Assembly (NCBI RefSeq): GCF_032854445.1
Contig: NC_088295.1
Location: 32,973,385-33,037,384, forward strand
Length of the DNA stretch: 64,000 nt
Direction: 5' to 3'
Source of the DNA: Liolophura sinensis
Lineage: Eukaryota; Mollusca; Polyplacophora; Chitonida; Chitonidae
Positions 35,301-47,200 of the stretch are shown here, one piece after another. Each line of letters starts with the position of its first letter. The first letter of the stretch is position 1. The notes below the pieces were generated by a model. It was given only the letters and a program-made list of their open reading frames with translations, ran no database searches and was not told the origin of the DNA. The position numbers and the translations under genes are program-made.

Positions 35301-36084
35301 AGATGGGCAACAAATTCCAACATGGCCGCTATTAAGTTTCTGTTTATATCTTCACAGGTTTGTATGCAGGTGTCAGACAGACTGGCCGAAAGAAATGTGG
35401 TAGCGCCTCGACACTTGTGTTGTATTGACACAAACTTGTGTTTTAAACTAAGAAAATTTCATTTTACAGAAGGCATTTTTGACACTGTAGCAAGTAGCAG
35501 ACGGTCCAAGATGGCATGAAATATTAAAAATGAACAACATACTGTCGTTTAATTGCCTTTCCAGGACATTTAGAACGCCTAGACATGTTGGAAACGGTCT
35601 AAGATAGCACTGAATATACAGATTAAACAAAATACTGACCTATATTGCCCATTACTGGGCGTCTGCGACTTGCGTTGCACGTGTTGTGATTCCTGGCTTC
35701 CTGACCACAACTATGCACCTTTACATACATGTACAGTTTCAGTTATGTTGCAAACGAAATGCCCTTTGACACTGTGGCAAGTTGCTGACTTGAGGAATAT
35801 TGACTAAAGGACCTTTAGGACTTGAACTCTGTGTTAACTGACCGTAGAAATGTACCTCAAGGCCCGGTTATAGTTTACAGAACACCCATTTCAAGAAGGT
35901 ATTTTTGACACTAAAATCGTTTGAAATGTGAAAATATATCTTATATTTCCAACATTGTAGGATTGCAGTAAGAATGAAATTTGTGTCTTTTTGGATGAAC
36001 TTTTAACTACCTAAATAGCACTGCATTATACATGTAACATTCATGTACAGTATGTACCAATAACCATCTGAATGTTGTTTTACA
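35301..36084. other. Spacer right of the transposon-like remnant
   Basis: May include more of the dead element. I see no motif beyond 35300. Confidence 0.3.
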
Positions 36085-36204
36085 CAGTAAAGTTGGCACA
36101 ATATTGCAACACATCCTTTAAGCTCCATATTCGCCGCTGAACAAGCTGCATTCTGGCGAATATGGTATTGAATGTTGTGTTGGAATCTTGTGCCAACTTT
36201 ACAG
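36085..36204. repeat. Foldback (hairpin) element
   Basis: Two arms of about 50 bases are near-complementary: AGTAAAGTTGGCACAA and CCATATTCGCC on the left, GGCGAATATGG and TTGTGCCAACTTTAC on the right. The loop is about 16 bases. It looks like a small MITE or a hairpin-forming transcript source. Confidence 0.7.
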
Positions 36205-37042
36205 AACGGTCCGGACATATTCTGCTTCTGACATTACCCGGGCTGATCTCCCCTTGACCTAATAAACACAGGAAGATTAATTAACACCTACATGTACGTA
36301 TTTATATACAGACTCCAACAGTTTAACCCCTCTACCGGAACTTAATTTCCAACAGACATATGTACAATAGCAAATTATTTGCTTTCATTTATCTGTGGAC
36401 ACATGGCACTAAGACCTCCCTATAAAACTACAAATGAAAAACGCGAAGCATTAAGTCTCAATTTTTAGGAAGAACATGCCTGATCGAGGCCCTCGAGAAT
36501 GGATAACTCAGACAGAAAAGTTGAAATATTTTTGATCGTAAAACACCGATAAACAAATAAAAACAAAACTGACTGTCGATGTAACAGTAAGAAATTCTTA
36601 ACAGGGGTACAACTATCTATTGATCCATTAGACCGTTGTGTGCGGGGTCAGTTGGTGTATCCTCATATTGAATTTGAAATCAGCTGGATCCGTACATCAG
36701 TTTTGGATAATTATTGACAAGGTCTACCTGGACTCTCAGGTGTTCTGCAAGCTCATATCTCGAAAACAGATTATAGGAGAATCATGAGTCACAGTGTAAA
36801 TGTTTGTATGCATGTGACACCCCTATGCATCCGTCCACCTGACATGCGCGTCATTTTCGTTCCGTGGGTCACGATTTCTATAATTTGCTTACGTATATAT
36901 CTTAAATAACATGAATCTGAAAAGTTGCACCGAATATTGGGTCGGTGCACATAATTACCCTGGGCGTATGCTTCAGTACAGAGGTATATGGTGTATGATT
37001 ATCAAAAGCAGGGGCGTGGAGCATCTCACTTTCTTTTTACTG
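36205..37042. other. Unassigned spacer
   Basis: No gene or repeat that I recognise. Confidence 0.35.
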
Positions 37043-37309
37043 GGAGGCCTCTGTGGCTCAGTCGGTTAGCGCACTAGCGCAGCGTAATGACCCAGGAGTC
37101 TCTCACCAATGCGGTCGCTGTGAGTTCAAGTTCACTTCATGCTGGCTTCCTCTCCGGCCGTACGTGGGAAAGTCTGACAGCAACCTGCGGATGGTCGTGG
37201 GTTTCCCCAGGCTGTGCCCGGTTTCCACCCAGCATATTGCTGGCCGGCGTCGTATAAGTGAAATTTTCTTGAGGACGGCGTAAAACACCAATCAAATAAA
37301 TAAATAAAT
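37043..37309 (+). repeat. Full-length tRNA-headed SINE, plus strand, 11-bp target duplication
   Basis: Complete copy in sense: A box within TGGCTCAGTCGGTTAGCGC, B box GAGTTCAAGTTC, conserved body, GGACGGCGTAAAACACCAA and an (AAAT)n tail. Flanked by TCTTTTTACTG at 37032-37042 and 37310-37320. Its frames are incidental. Confidence 0.93.
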
Positions 37310-37320
37310 CTTTTTACTGT

Positions 37321-38145
37321 AACTCATCCTTTTTTACTCAGATGTAATGAAGGACACAGTAACCTGACATGAGTAGAATGTTTGCGCTGCCCTGTTGCAT
37401 CTGCTGTAAAGATGAAACATTTCCATTCAAAATGTGTATATACATACAACTTCAGTCTGTTGCAAGGTAACTGGTATTTGTGTTAAGTACATATTATAAG
37501 GCACTACGACCCGATATATCTTTGTACCTACGTAAGTGCTTTTAAACTGTCACTCAACAACGGAAATGGTAAGCACCTTAATAAAAAATCTGCCAATCTT
37601 ACAAAGGCATGTTGTAATCTCATGTAATTTACACTTCTTCAGAGTTGCATCATTTAGCGTAAGATTACTTGTCAGCAAAACTCTAAATGTTTAATTATCA
37701 GAGAGATAGGGCTGAAGATAAGTTTTCATAAATAATAAACGTATAAATTGTTTGTTTGGTACAGTAGTGAACCATAAGGGGTATACAAGTTTATATGATG
37801 CAGAAAAATGCAGTAGTAAAAATTTTTCTCGAATGACATATTTAATAATATGTATAGAACAAAAGCTGTGTTTCGTTTAGGTAAATATATCACAAGCACT
37901 ACATAACAATACAAATGAAAATTAGTCAGTGATACTGGTGATTTAGTTAGATACATGGATAAACACACAGTCTATGGCACCTGTTACCGAGGCGATAACA
38001 TACTTGTTAAATCATGCATTCACAAAAAGGACATTTGTTTGACATTTTATCTTATTCCCCAAAATATTTGATAAAGCTTAAATCTATAATACATACTGTA
38101 TTTTGCAACATAATATACATATATATCTCTCTATATATATATCTG
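37321..38145. other. AT-rich spacer with TA repeats at its end
   Basis: TATATA/CTCTCTATATA sequence at 38110-38145 is the target of the Tc1-like insertion. Confidence 0.4.
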
Positions 38146-39692
38146 TATATAAACTAGTGCTCAAAAGAAAGTATACACCAAAACAAATACATAAAAATCG
38201 CGCAAAGTAAAAAATTGAGAAATTATCCATGATGAGCCCTATTACCCGTGTAAACGCCGATCCATCCAGGGAACAAACTGGCCCAACAAAGCAAGATTTG
38301 CCTAAACTTAGCATAAAATCGAAAAATGGCCCTTCCACGTGTAACACGACATGAACGTGCATTTTGGCGGTATAAATGAGTCGACGGGAAACGTTAGGAA
38401 CACAGTCGTCAGAAAAACACCAGAGGTATGCCACGTTTGAGCCAAGTTGAGCGAGAGAGAGCTGTCAGCATGGCCCAGCAAGGAGCGACCAACGCCGCCA
38501 TTGCCAGAACCTTTGGTTGCACAAGAGCAACTATCGTCAGACTTATGCATCGACTCCGGCAGACAGGCGTTACATCCGACAGGCCTAGGAGCGGTCGACC
38601 ACGCGTCACCACCCCCGCTGAAGATCGACACATCCGGACCATTCACCCCCGCAATCGGAAGGTAACAGCAACGTCAACGGCGGCGACGGCACTAGGGCAC
38701 CCAATTAGTCGACACACAGGCTACCGTCGACTACGTCAACACGGTATTAGGGCACGTGGACCGTATTGTGGAGTTTATCTGACGCCTCAAAATCAACGTC
38801 GTCGGCTGATATGGGCCAGGCGCGTTCTACGCTGGCAGAGGCGTGAATGGGCACGGGTAATGTTCTCCGACGAGAGCAGGTTTTGCGCGTACAAAAATGA
38901 CGGTCGGGCTAGGGTATACAGGCTTGTAGGAGAACGTTTGGTGCCAAATTGCGTTCAGCAAGTTCGAGCGTTTGGAGGTGGTAGTGTGATGGCGTGGGGA
39001 GGCATCTGCGGCGATCTGAAGACGAGGCTGGTGGTGATTCATGGGAACCTCAATGCTCGCAGATACACGGATGAAGTTTTACGACCGGTTGTAGTGCCAT
39101 TCATCCACCAACAGCAAAGAGGAATTTTGTACCAGCATGATAATGCAAGACCTCATACTGCAAGATTGACGAACAACTTTCTACAGAACGCCAACATCGA
39201 TCTCTTACCATGGCCGGCATGTTCACCCGACCTCAATCCAATTGAGCACTTGTGGGACCACCTGGGCAGACAAGTCAGAAGACTGCCAGTGCCACCTGTG
39301 ACCGTTCAACAGCTGGAAGAGTGTCTCCAACAAGAATGGCAACGAATCACACCTAACGTCATTCGACGCCTGACGTCATCAATGCGGCGACGTGTTGTGG
39401 CCTGCATCAATGCCAATGGAGGCCACACTCGCTACTGAGCATGATTTGAATGACATTTCCAGAGGGAAAAATGCTTCATTTGAATTTTGCAAATGTGTAA
39501 ATGTTCTGTTGACACCAAATCTCTTTGACTGACCATCAAACCAAACCTTCACCATTTAATGAACTGTATGTATGGACGTATCAGGTGAAATGGAATATTC
39601 TTATGGAATTAAAAATAATTTCAAACATATTTCTTTCCGTTTTTATTTGATGTCTGATCAAACATACTTTCTTTTGAGCACTAGTTTATATA
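38146..39692 (+). mobile_element. Complete Tc1-like DNA transposon
   Basis: About 1.55 kb bounded by 29-base perfect inverted repeats at 38146-38174 and 39664-39692 (inner part AACTAGTGCTCAAAAGAAAG). It lies in a TA/CT microsatellite, consistent with the TA target preference of the Tc1/mariner superfamily. The TA-rich ends make the exact target duplication ambiguous. One uninterrupted transposase gene fills the centre. Confidence 0.93.
38428..39438 (+). CDS. Tc1-like transposase, DD34E, intact
   Basis: 336 codons from ATG to TGA, the usual Tc1 length. Residues about 1-60 form the first helix-turn-helix (LSQVERERAVSMAQQG, then GCTRATIVRLMHRL). An AT-hook-like GRPR at about 55-58 links to a second DNA-binding helix set. 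The catalytic triad is complete: Asp in MFSDESRF, Asp in YQHDNARPHTA, and Glu in NPIEHLWD, with exactly 34 residues between the second Asp and the Glu. GGGSVMAWGG is the glycine-rich linker typical of the family. The enzyme would bind the inverted repeats and cut and paste the element. I see no disabling change, so activity is possible. Confidence 0.95.
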   Translation: MPRLSQVERERAVSMAQQGATNAAIARTFGCTRATIVRLMHRLRQTGVTSDRPRSGRPRVTTPAEDRHIRTIHPRNRKVTATSTAATALGHPISRHTGYRRLRQHGIRARGPYCGVYLTPQNQRRRLIWARRVLRWQRREWARVMFSDESRFCAYKNDGRARVYRLVGERLVPNCVQQVRAFGGGSVMAWGGICGDLKTRLVVIHGNLNARRYTDEVLRPVVVPFIHQQQRGILYQHDNARPHTARLTNNFLQNANIDLLPWPACSPDLNPIEHLWDHLGRQVRRLPVPPVTVQQLEECLQQEWQRITPNVIRRLTSSMRRRVVACINANGGHTRY

Positions 39693-39724
39693 TCTCTATA
39701 TCTATATCTCTATACATATATATA

Positions 39725-39850
<126 letters not shown>

Positions 39851-40505
39851 TATATATATGTATATATATATATTGTGTATAGTACAGTGACTAAAAATAG
39901 TTAAAATTCATTACAAATAGCTCCAAAAATTTCGCAAAACTCAGTATAATTTATATATGTATAAAGTGGTGAATCCATTTTTGAATTAAAACATACCTCT
40001 GTAAAGCAACATATCTTTCATCAAGAAAGACACAAATGTATAAAACTTTACAAAATATATTAACACCTGTTGTTTTTCCACTCACATTCTAAATCTATTG
40101 CTTTGCCCATAAGGGGTAAACCGAATACCTCAGGACAACATTTTAATATTCATTCCTTAGTAGCTGCTGTCTGCCCACGCTTCTTGAAAGGTGAAGTCAA
40201 GACTTTCGTATATTCCAATGTTCATGTATTGCTGAAACGTAAGAACAAGGAAAGAATGGGTGAATGACTTATGTGACTGATATACTTTCAGTCATTTTAG
40301 AAAAGTGATATCCACTAAAGGCATGTTGTAAGAGTGAAATAATACTTTTTCAACATATGTTTGATAGCCGCCATTGTGTGGGTGAAAAATTATTCATCAT
40401 GGCTTTATGCAACAATCAAATAAACAAATAAATATTTTTGATAAATGAAAATATTTGTGGAAACTTAATTCCTAGTCAACAATGATTTAAGAGCCTAATA
40501 CTAGG
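39851..40505. other. Unassigned AT-rich spacer
   Basis: Possible location of 3' untranslated or C-terminal exons of the receptor gene, but none can be identified. Confidence 0.3.
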
Positions 40506-40517
40506 GCCAACACCGAA

Positions 40518-40745
40518 AAAGTTAACCCGTTAACTTTATCAGAAAGTCTGATATCTGAGAGATGCTAGAATGTATTCTGTTGTCACAGCATATTTTTTTG
40601 AATATAACACATATTCTAATAATTCAACATAACCATTTTATTAGGCTAACAGGTTATTACGTTAAATATGACACAATACTGTAATAACAGAATACATTCT
40701 AGCATCATTCAGACGGCAGACATTCTGTTAAATTTAACAGATGAA
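40518..40745. repeat. Palindromic MITE-like element, copy C
   Basis: The best copy of this family. The left arm has GTTAACCCGTTAACT and GATGCTAGAATGTATTCTGT; the right arm has ACAGAATACATTCTAGCATC and ends in the self-complementary CTGTTAAATTTAACAG. Confidence 0.7.
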
Positions 40746-41127
40746 TTGTTTTGACTTATATGGACTATGAAAGTTCTGTCTCATACTAATTTTGGATAGT
40801 GTGTTAAATCATTTGTGTGACATTTCGCACAGGTTATCAGCACAACAGTTACTCCAAGAGAATAAGAGCAGCCCATCTCTAGACAGAAAGTTCCACGAAA
40901 TAGATTTTTAGTTTCCAAACAGTAACTTCACTCAGTAATTTGGAGCTTTTTGGGACCACACATCAAAGCGCTTGTGACATTCAGTATTCATACTATTGTG
41001 CCTTTTCATAATATTTATACGGACAAGACGTCAAGGGGTCAGACCAGGGAAAACATATTGTTCTCTCCTGTACCGGTGTATAAGGGGACTAATGTAAGAT
41101 TTTCCACTAAAAACTGTAAACGTGTAC

Positions 41128-41227
41128 CTGTACGTGTGCTGTCATATCGGCCAGTCTGCGCGACAAATCCTGAAATGAAGGTCGTTCAGCAGGGTCGTCT
41201 TTCCAACACTCTAACATTACATTGTAT
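41128..41227 (-). CDS. Receptor exon: kinase C-lobe end
   Basis: After a CCCTCACAG acceptor it reads YNVMLECWKDDPAERPSF, then QDLSRRLADM. It holds the Cys-Trp and the Arg-Pro that close tyrosine kinase C-lobes. The donor CAG/GTACAC at 41128 is conserved with the decayed copy. If not spliced, the frame ends at a TAG at 41107-41109, six codons later. Confidence 0.88.
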
Positions 41228-44200
41228 CTGTGAGGGTGACAGAATGACCATGTTATCAGCAAATCTATAAACTTGAAAGATAACTAAAATATTCATGAAC
41301 AATGGGTTATGAAAATATAAAGTAAATGAACAAGCACTCTGGAAGTCTATATTGCTTTTAGCATTAGCGGTTTGATCCCTCAGAATAATGGCTATGTTAT
41401 AGTCTACAACGGAAACGGCCATCATTTTGTTCATATTAGACGGCACTGTCCGAATCTCGAACTTGACCTATAGCTTGTAATGGTAAAGTCGTGCACAAAG
41501 TATTGATCCTATGCGACAGACCGTTTTGATAAAATATACCAGCAAATGCTGTGTAGCTTACGGACAGATGGGGTCCCCAATGGACGGGTAGGAGATAAGT
41601 ACAAAATTAAGTAGGACAATAGGAACAGCCATAAGCACTTATATCAAAATTCAATCACGGCAATATTTAAGCAAGTATAACGCTTACAATGGAATTTGGC
41701 AGGATTTAGGGCAGGCCAGACGACAGTTTTGGCTGAGAAGGCGGCGTATCTCCTTGGACTTCATCTTCCCATAAGGTGTCGCTCCGTAGGTCATGATTTC
41801 CCACATCAATACACCAAATGACCACCTGTGGAAGACAATAACCTACGCCTTGATATATTCCAGATAGTCGGTCAGTGTAAAAGGTGATACTATGAGATAA
41901 AATCTACAAAGGACAGTTTCAGTCTACGTTGTGTATATAGTCTGTACGTTGATTTATATTATCCCATTTCAGAGAGCTGTTTGGAGTTAAACGTGAAAAT
42001 CCTGAGTGCAGTCCCTTTGTCCCGTCACAGTGCCATTCAGACAAAGTAACTGCTGTTAGGGACTAAAGTTCATTTTCACCAATGTTCAGTAACCTACCTT
42101 GCTTGGTACTTTATGGACTAAAACAAAACTTAAATTAAACAACTGATTACACACCTACGGTATAAAGATTTTGTTTAAGCAAAACGCTTAAATGCTTAAG
42201 TAAAATAACTTAAGCAGTTTAGCCTGAACTAAGATTAAAACGTGTCCGGCTTAAGTTCTATACTTTTGAACAGCTGGTTCATGACTATCCTATTTGCCCT
42301 TTCCATGATGTACAACGTCTACAGTACACAGTTCAAAGGGCAATTTCATGATGGAATGTCACATATTTAAGTCCAACTGCGGTATACGGTAAATTCAATT
42401 AAAAGCCCTTACACTTCACTTTGTTGTGTGTAGACCTTCCCCTCCAGAGTCTCAACCGAAGCCCATCTGCACAGCGGAAAGGTGAACTAGAACGAAAAAT
42501 TATTTTCAGTATGAACTCAAGCATACTGTAAGATAAAATACATGTATTTCTTCGATACAAAAGTTGCTTTACACTTCAACTGACACTTAACATTAATTTT
42601 TCAGTAACTAAAAATACAAAACAACTTCGCTCAACTAAGGATATACCTGGATGTAATTATAGGCTTACTCTTTGAATTTACCACAGAATTCCTATCAAGT
42701 TTACCTTATCCACGTCTTTTGGCTCGAATCCGACCGGTCTTGCATGCTGGAAGCCGGATATCTTTGCCGTCAGGTCTCCACCAACCAGAACGTTCACAGC
42801 TCGTAGGTCTCCATGAAGGGTCTATGGAGGAGATGTAGCAAAGGGAGCTTACTCAGTGCTGACAAAAACCAGGAAACATTTTATCGACACTAATATATAT
42901 TTTTCGTTATTTTTGCATTTCCGTTTGGTTGAATTATGGCATTAAATACTTAATGTTCTACAAACTGAACTATCTGGACGAAAAATCTAATGAAAAATAA
43001 ACTAAAAACAACAAATGTTTTGGGCATTATGATTTGCCCTCGCTTACTAATACTTGGATAAACTTGGCAGAAATTAAGTGTCGCACCCACATAAAGTTCA
43101 TGGTGGTTGCAAATACATAATGGTTTTGGCACTTGACCTGCGTTTCACCTATACCTCTAGCTGTGATAGATGCGCCATACCCTCGGCCACATTTTCAGCA
43201 AAGAGCAAGAGATTAGCTTCTGTCAGTTCTGTATTTGATCCACTTCGTCTTTTATCCCTCAGAAAACTCTGTAAATCGCTCCTTTCTTCAAAGCCGTTGA
43301 TCATGAAAACGGTGTTATCTGCAAATTGGAACACATAGACACCATTAACAGACAAAGTTATCTAAAAAGTTACGGCTGTCTGTTATCACGAAATGAACCT
43401 GTATATAAGCCATTCAACACGACTAAACAACTAACTACCTCTGGTCATTTCTTTATCCCTGTTACAATTTGCAGAAGAAATTGCAGCCACGTGTTAAGTT
43501 AAATGCTATCGGTCGAGTTTTCGGCAGGATGACACGACCTGATTTAATAATAGGTAGATATATTATAGAGACACTTTTCTTGAGTATGGCGTAAAACGCC
43601 AATCAAATAAGTAAGTAAATAATATGGTGCCAGAACACAAGCCCACCCTGTTCAAGCAATGCACGTTTTCATTTGTGCTTGGACGTTAAAGACTTGACAA
43701 ACAGTGATGTGCTAACGTATGGCAAGACCAGGCTCTCTTCACATTAAATGACAGTAGTGACCGTAGTGTGATTGCTTGGCCATATTCGAACTATGGCGTT
43801 ACTGATAACACCGGTGAGTGAGTAGATGAGACAAGGACTTACCGTCTTGTATGGAGTAACCCAGGAAGCACACGACGTGTGGATGGGCTCCAATATTCCG
43901 CATAATATCTATCTCTGCCTTACATCGCTCAAATGGATTGGCCCCTTTAATGCAAAATATGAACATACTGTAGTCATCAATGCACTACACCTTGACTCTA
44001 ATTTTATTAATTTTTAGTGTATTGCTCAATTTTTCTGTAGACGAAGCTACTTGATGCGATCCATAAGCATGGTAAGAAAAGAAGAGAGTCAAAAAGAAAT
44101 AAAGGCAAATTAATTGTAAGCAACTGTTCATCTCTGGTATTACCTCTTTTTGACTATTGCAATGTTGTCTGGACAATTACAAACTTGTTTGCAAGTTTCG

Positions 44201-47200
44201 CGGAACAAAGTTGCCCGAGTTATTTTAGGTCGCGCTAAACGTTGACATTTATACCGAATGCTCTCTGATCTCGACTGGTTAAATGTAAGAAAGAGACATG
44301 ACTACAACACGAGTTTAGTAATGTGTGCATGATGCAGTGCCTGTCAACCTTAGTGATCACTTTAAATTGCACTCAAGCGCACGTGGACTAAGACTGAGAC
44401 ACAGCCAAAATATTGTAAGATGTTTAACTGAGAATAAAATAAAATTAGCTGTCGTGGATCAACAGCTTACCAGGTAGGGTGAGGGACTCTCCATCAATAA
44501 GTTGTTTTAAACAGAGATTACTAAAATGTCTATGATCTATGTTTTAAATTTCCCATCTACATTTTTATTTGATCTCTATAAATTTTGTATATATCGTGTT
44601 TTACAGAAAGTTTTGTGCTTGTTTTTATTGATGTTTTCATTTTCGTGTGTTTTAAGCTGAACTCAAGAATGTGTCACTTGTGCGAGTATTTGTCACATTG
44701 AATTAAAAATTGGTATGTGACTTCACCTTGGCAGATTATGTACATCAAGTTTTGCGATCTTTTGTTCTTTTTCAACGAACCTACGACCACTTATGGCTGG
44801 TCAGTATTGCGAAATATAACTAGGTACATTGCTTCAAGGAAAGAAGTAATAAGTCATTTACTCTTCGGGGTTTTGGCAAACTTCGTTTATTTTCAAGAAA
44901 ATTATGTTGACAAGTTTGTTGTGGACTTGAACATAATTGCTATTCTAACGTCTCATTGGGATGGACTGAACCAGCACTTTGTTTAGCATGAGTCACAATA
45001 ACAACTAAAGTACAGGCTTGTTTTCCTATGTGAACTCTTTTTTCTCGAAACAATTGCATCAGCTAAGATGCTCATAATTACATTTCAATTTACCTGTGAT
45101 TTTTCTGATGGCGACGCTCCTCTGATGCCCATCAGTCTCCTGAAGTGTTCCTTTTAGCACTTTATGTTTACCTTTGTTCACATTTTCATTAGAAACTCTC
45201 AGACGGAATGTTGATATCGCAAGTTGATCAAATCGCATACCCTCGTATTTACTCTCTGCATTGACTGGAGCCTGGAAAGTGATCAAGTGATTAAAAAAGA
45301 GATTTCCCGCTTAGAACTGAGCGAATATTTGTAATTTATAAACATATGTTTTCAATACCGATCGGGCCAAAAAACTGTAGCAAAATGTGACTGTGGGAGC
45401 ACTTCGTGACCATGTTTTTAACATCGCTCATCATTCTTACTACATTATTTCGGTTACTTTTCTGCAGAGATTAAAAGCTGACATTCAGTCAGGAGGCTCT
45501 TCATGTGGACACCCCTACCTGTTAGGCATGTGGGATATTTTTTAGTACAGAATGTAACATCAAAGACACATATAAGTCAATAGAAGCAGATACAAATAAG
45601 GTATATCACGGATTTCACCTGACTTTTACATTATTAGCCTATACTTTAACCAGTATTTAAATTATCCTTCAAAACGAAAAGAACGGCATCTTAAATACAT
45701 TACGCAAGACGTAGCCTATGGTTCTAATAACAACATACGATAGGCCATCAAAGTGTTACTATAACTACAACTGTCTTACTGGTTTCATAGTCTCGTAAGG
45801 GTCCATATTCAAGTCTTCAGGCCTAGGTCTCTGACGACGACGCCTGAAAACAAATATCAAAGATCACTTCATTCCCTATCAATCCTTCTGCAAAAATTCA
45901 CTGTAAAAAGTCATCGCTGAAAATACAAATTTCAAATAAAAAATGAGGGTCACCAAATTACTTTTTTCTCAGAGGACAAAATAACTCTAAACATGCAAAC
46001 ATTAAAATGAACCAGGTCAGCTGTTTCCTGATGAACTCAAATGTCAAGTTCCTGTCAGTTAAGGGTCTTGACCAGAACGTTCAGTATGAAAGCGATTTTG
46101 AATGTAAACTAAGTATATAACAGAAGTAGACACATACAAGTATATGCAGAATCCTGGTGGTAAAATGCTGATCAATGCTAGCCAGTACACATAATGTACA
46201 AGGAGTCCATTACAGGCATTGATGTACATAATCATGTATATATGTATATCTGTTATCTGTAATTCTGTTACTGACAGAATGTTACTACATCATGGAAAAA
46301 CCCATGTGTATGAACATGCCACAATGTATGCTAATGTCCATAAAAATCATTTTATTAATTTCTGCTGTTGAATACATACGTGTCCTTCTGTTTCTGACGT
46401 TTAGATCGCACTGTGATCACAACAATAACGATGAGGAGAATGATTATCGCCAGGCCACATGAGACGCTGACAGCAATGGTTACTGTCTTGTAATCCTTTT
46501 CCTCTGCAACATCAGATATAATCAGATCTTGAGCTCTGTGAGGACTCTGCTATGTGTTTAATACACGCATTATTTCACTGTTCAAAACATCACATATTAA
46601 GGTCACATTATGACACATGTTGATTAAGGTATTAGACGCTGACATTTTACGGACAAAGGGTGTTCATCAATTTCATTTGATAAATAAAAAAAGGTTTCAA
46701 ACATGTATACTGGTGCACGCATATCTTAAATTATAGTTGAAAAAATGATACAGTCCTTACCAATGCTCTGATTGAGGAAACACAAAGAACATGAAATGTT
46801 TTAAATTCTTTATTAGAATAAGTATTGCAGGACGAATATTGATACAGTATATAGATCGTACATGTAATACATTATTTATTATGCTACTTATTATGCTGTT
46901 CATAAGTACATAAAATAAAGCAGTTCATATTCATGAAAGGTATATCGACATAACGCCATCTACAAGTCCCCATTCTACACACTTCAATGCATTGATAAGG
47001 TAATGATGATGGACACACGGATGGATGAACTAAGTCACAAATAGAGAGACAAGCAGACAACCTGATCGCTATATCCATCCATAACATATGACGAGATCTT
47101 CATATCTTACGCACAAATCAACCTGATTTTCAAGCCTGAACTAAGATTTCACAATGTGACCAGCACCAAATTTATTCTTACCTAGGACTAAATGGAGTGC

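Noticed and set aside
42160-42260. Cluster of CTTAAG/TTAAGCA words
   Set aside because: Degenerate and short; I could not define a unit or an element, and it lies in an ordinary intron.
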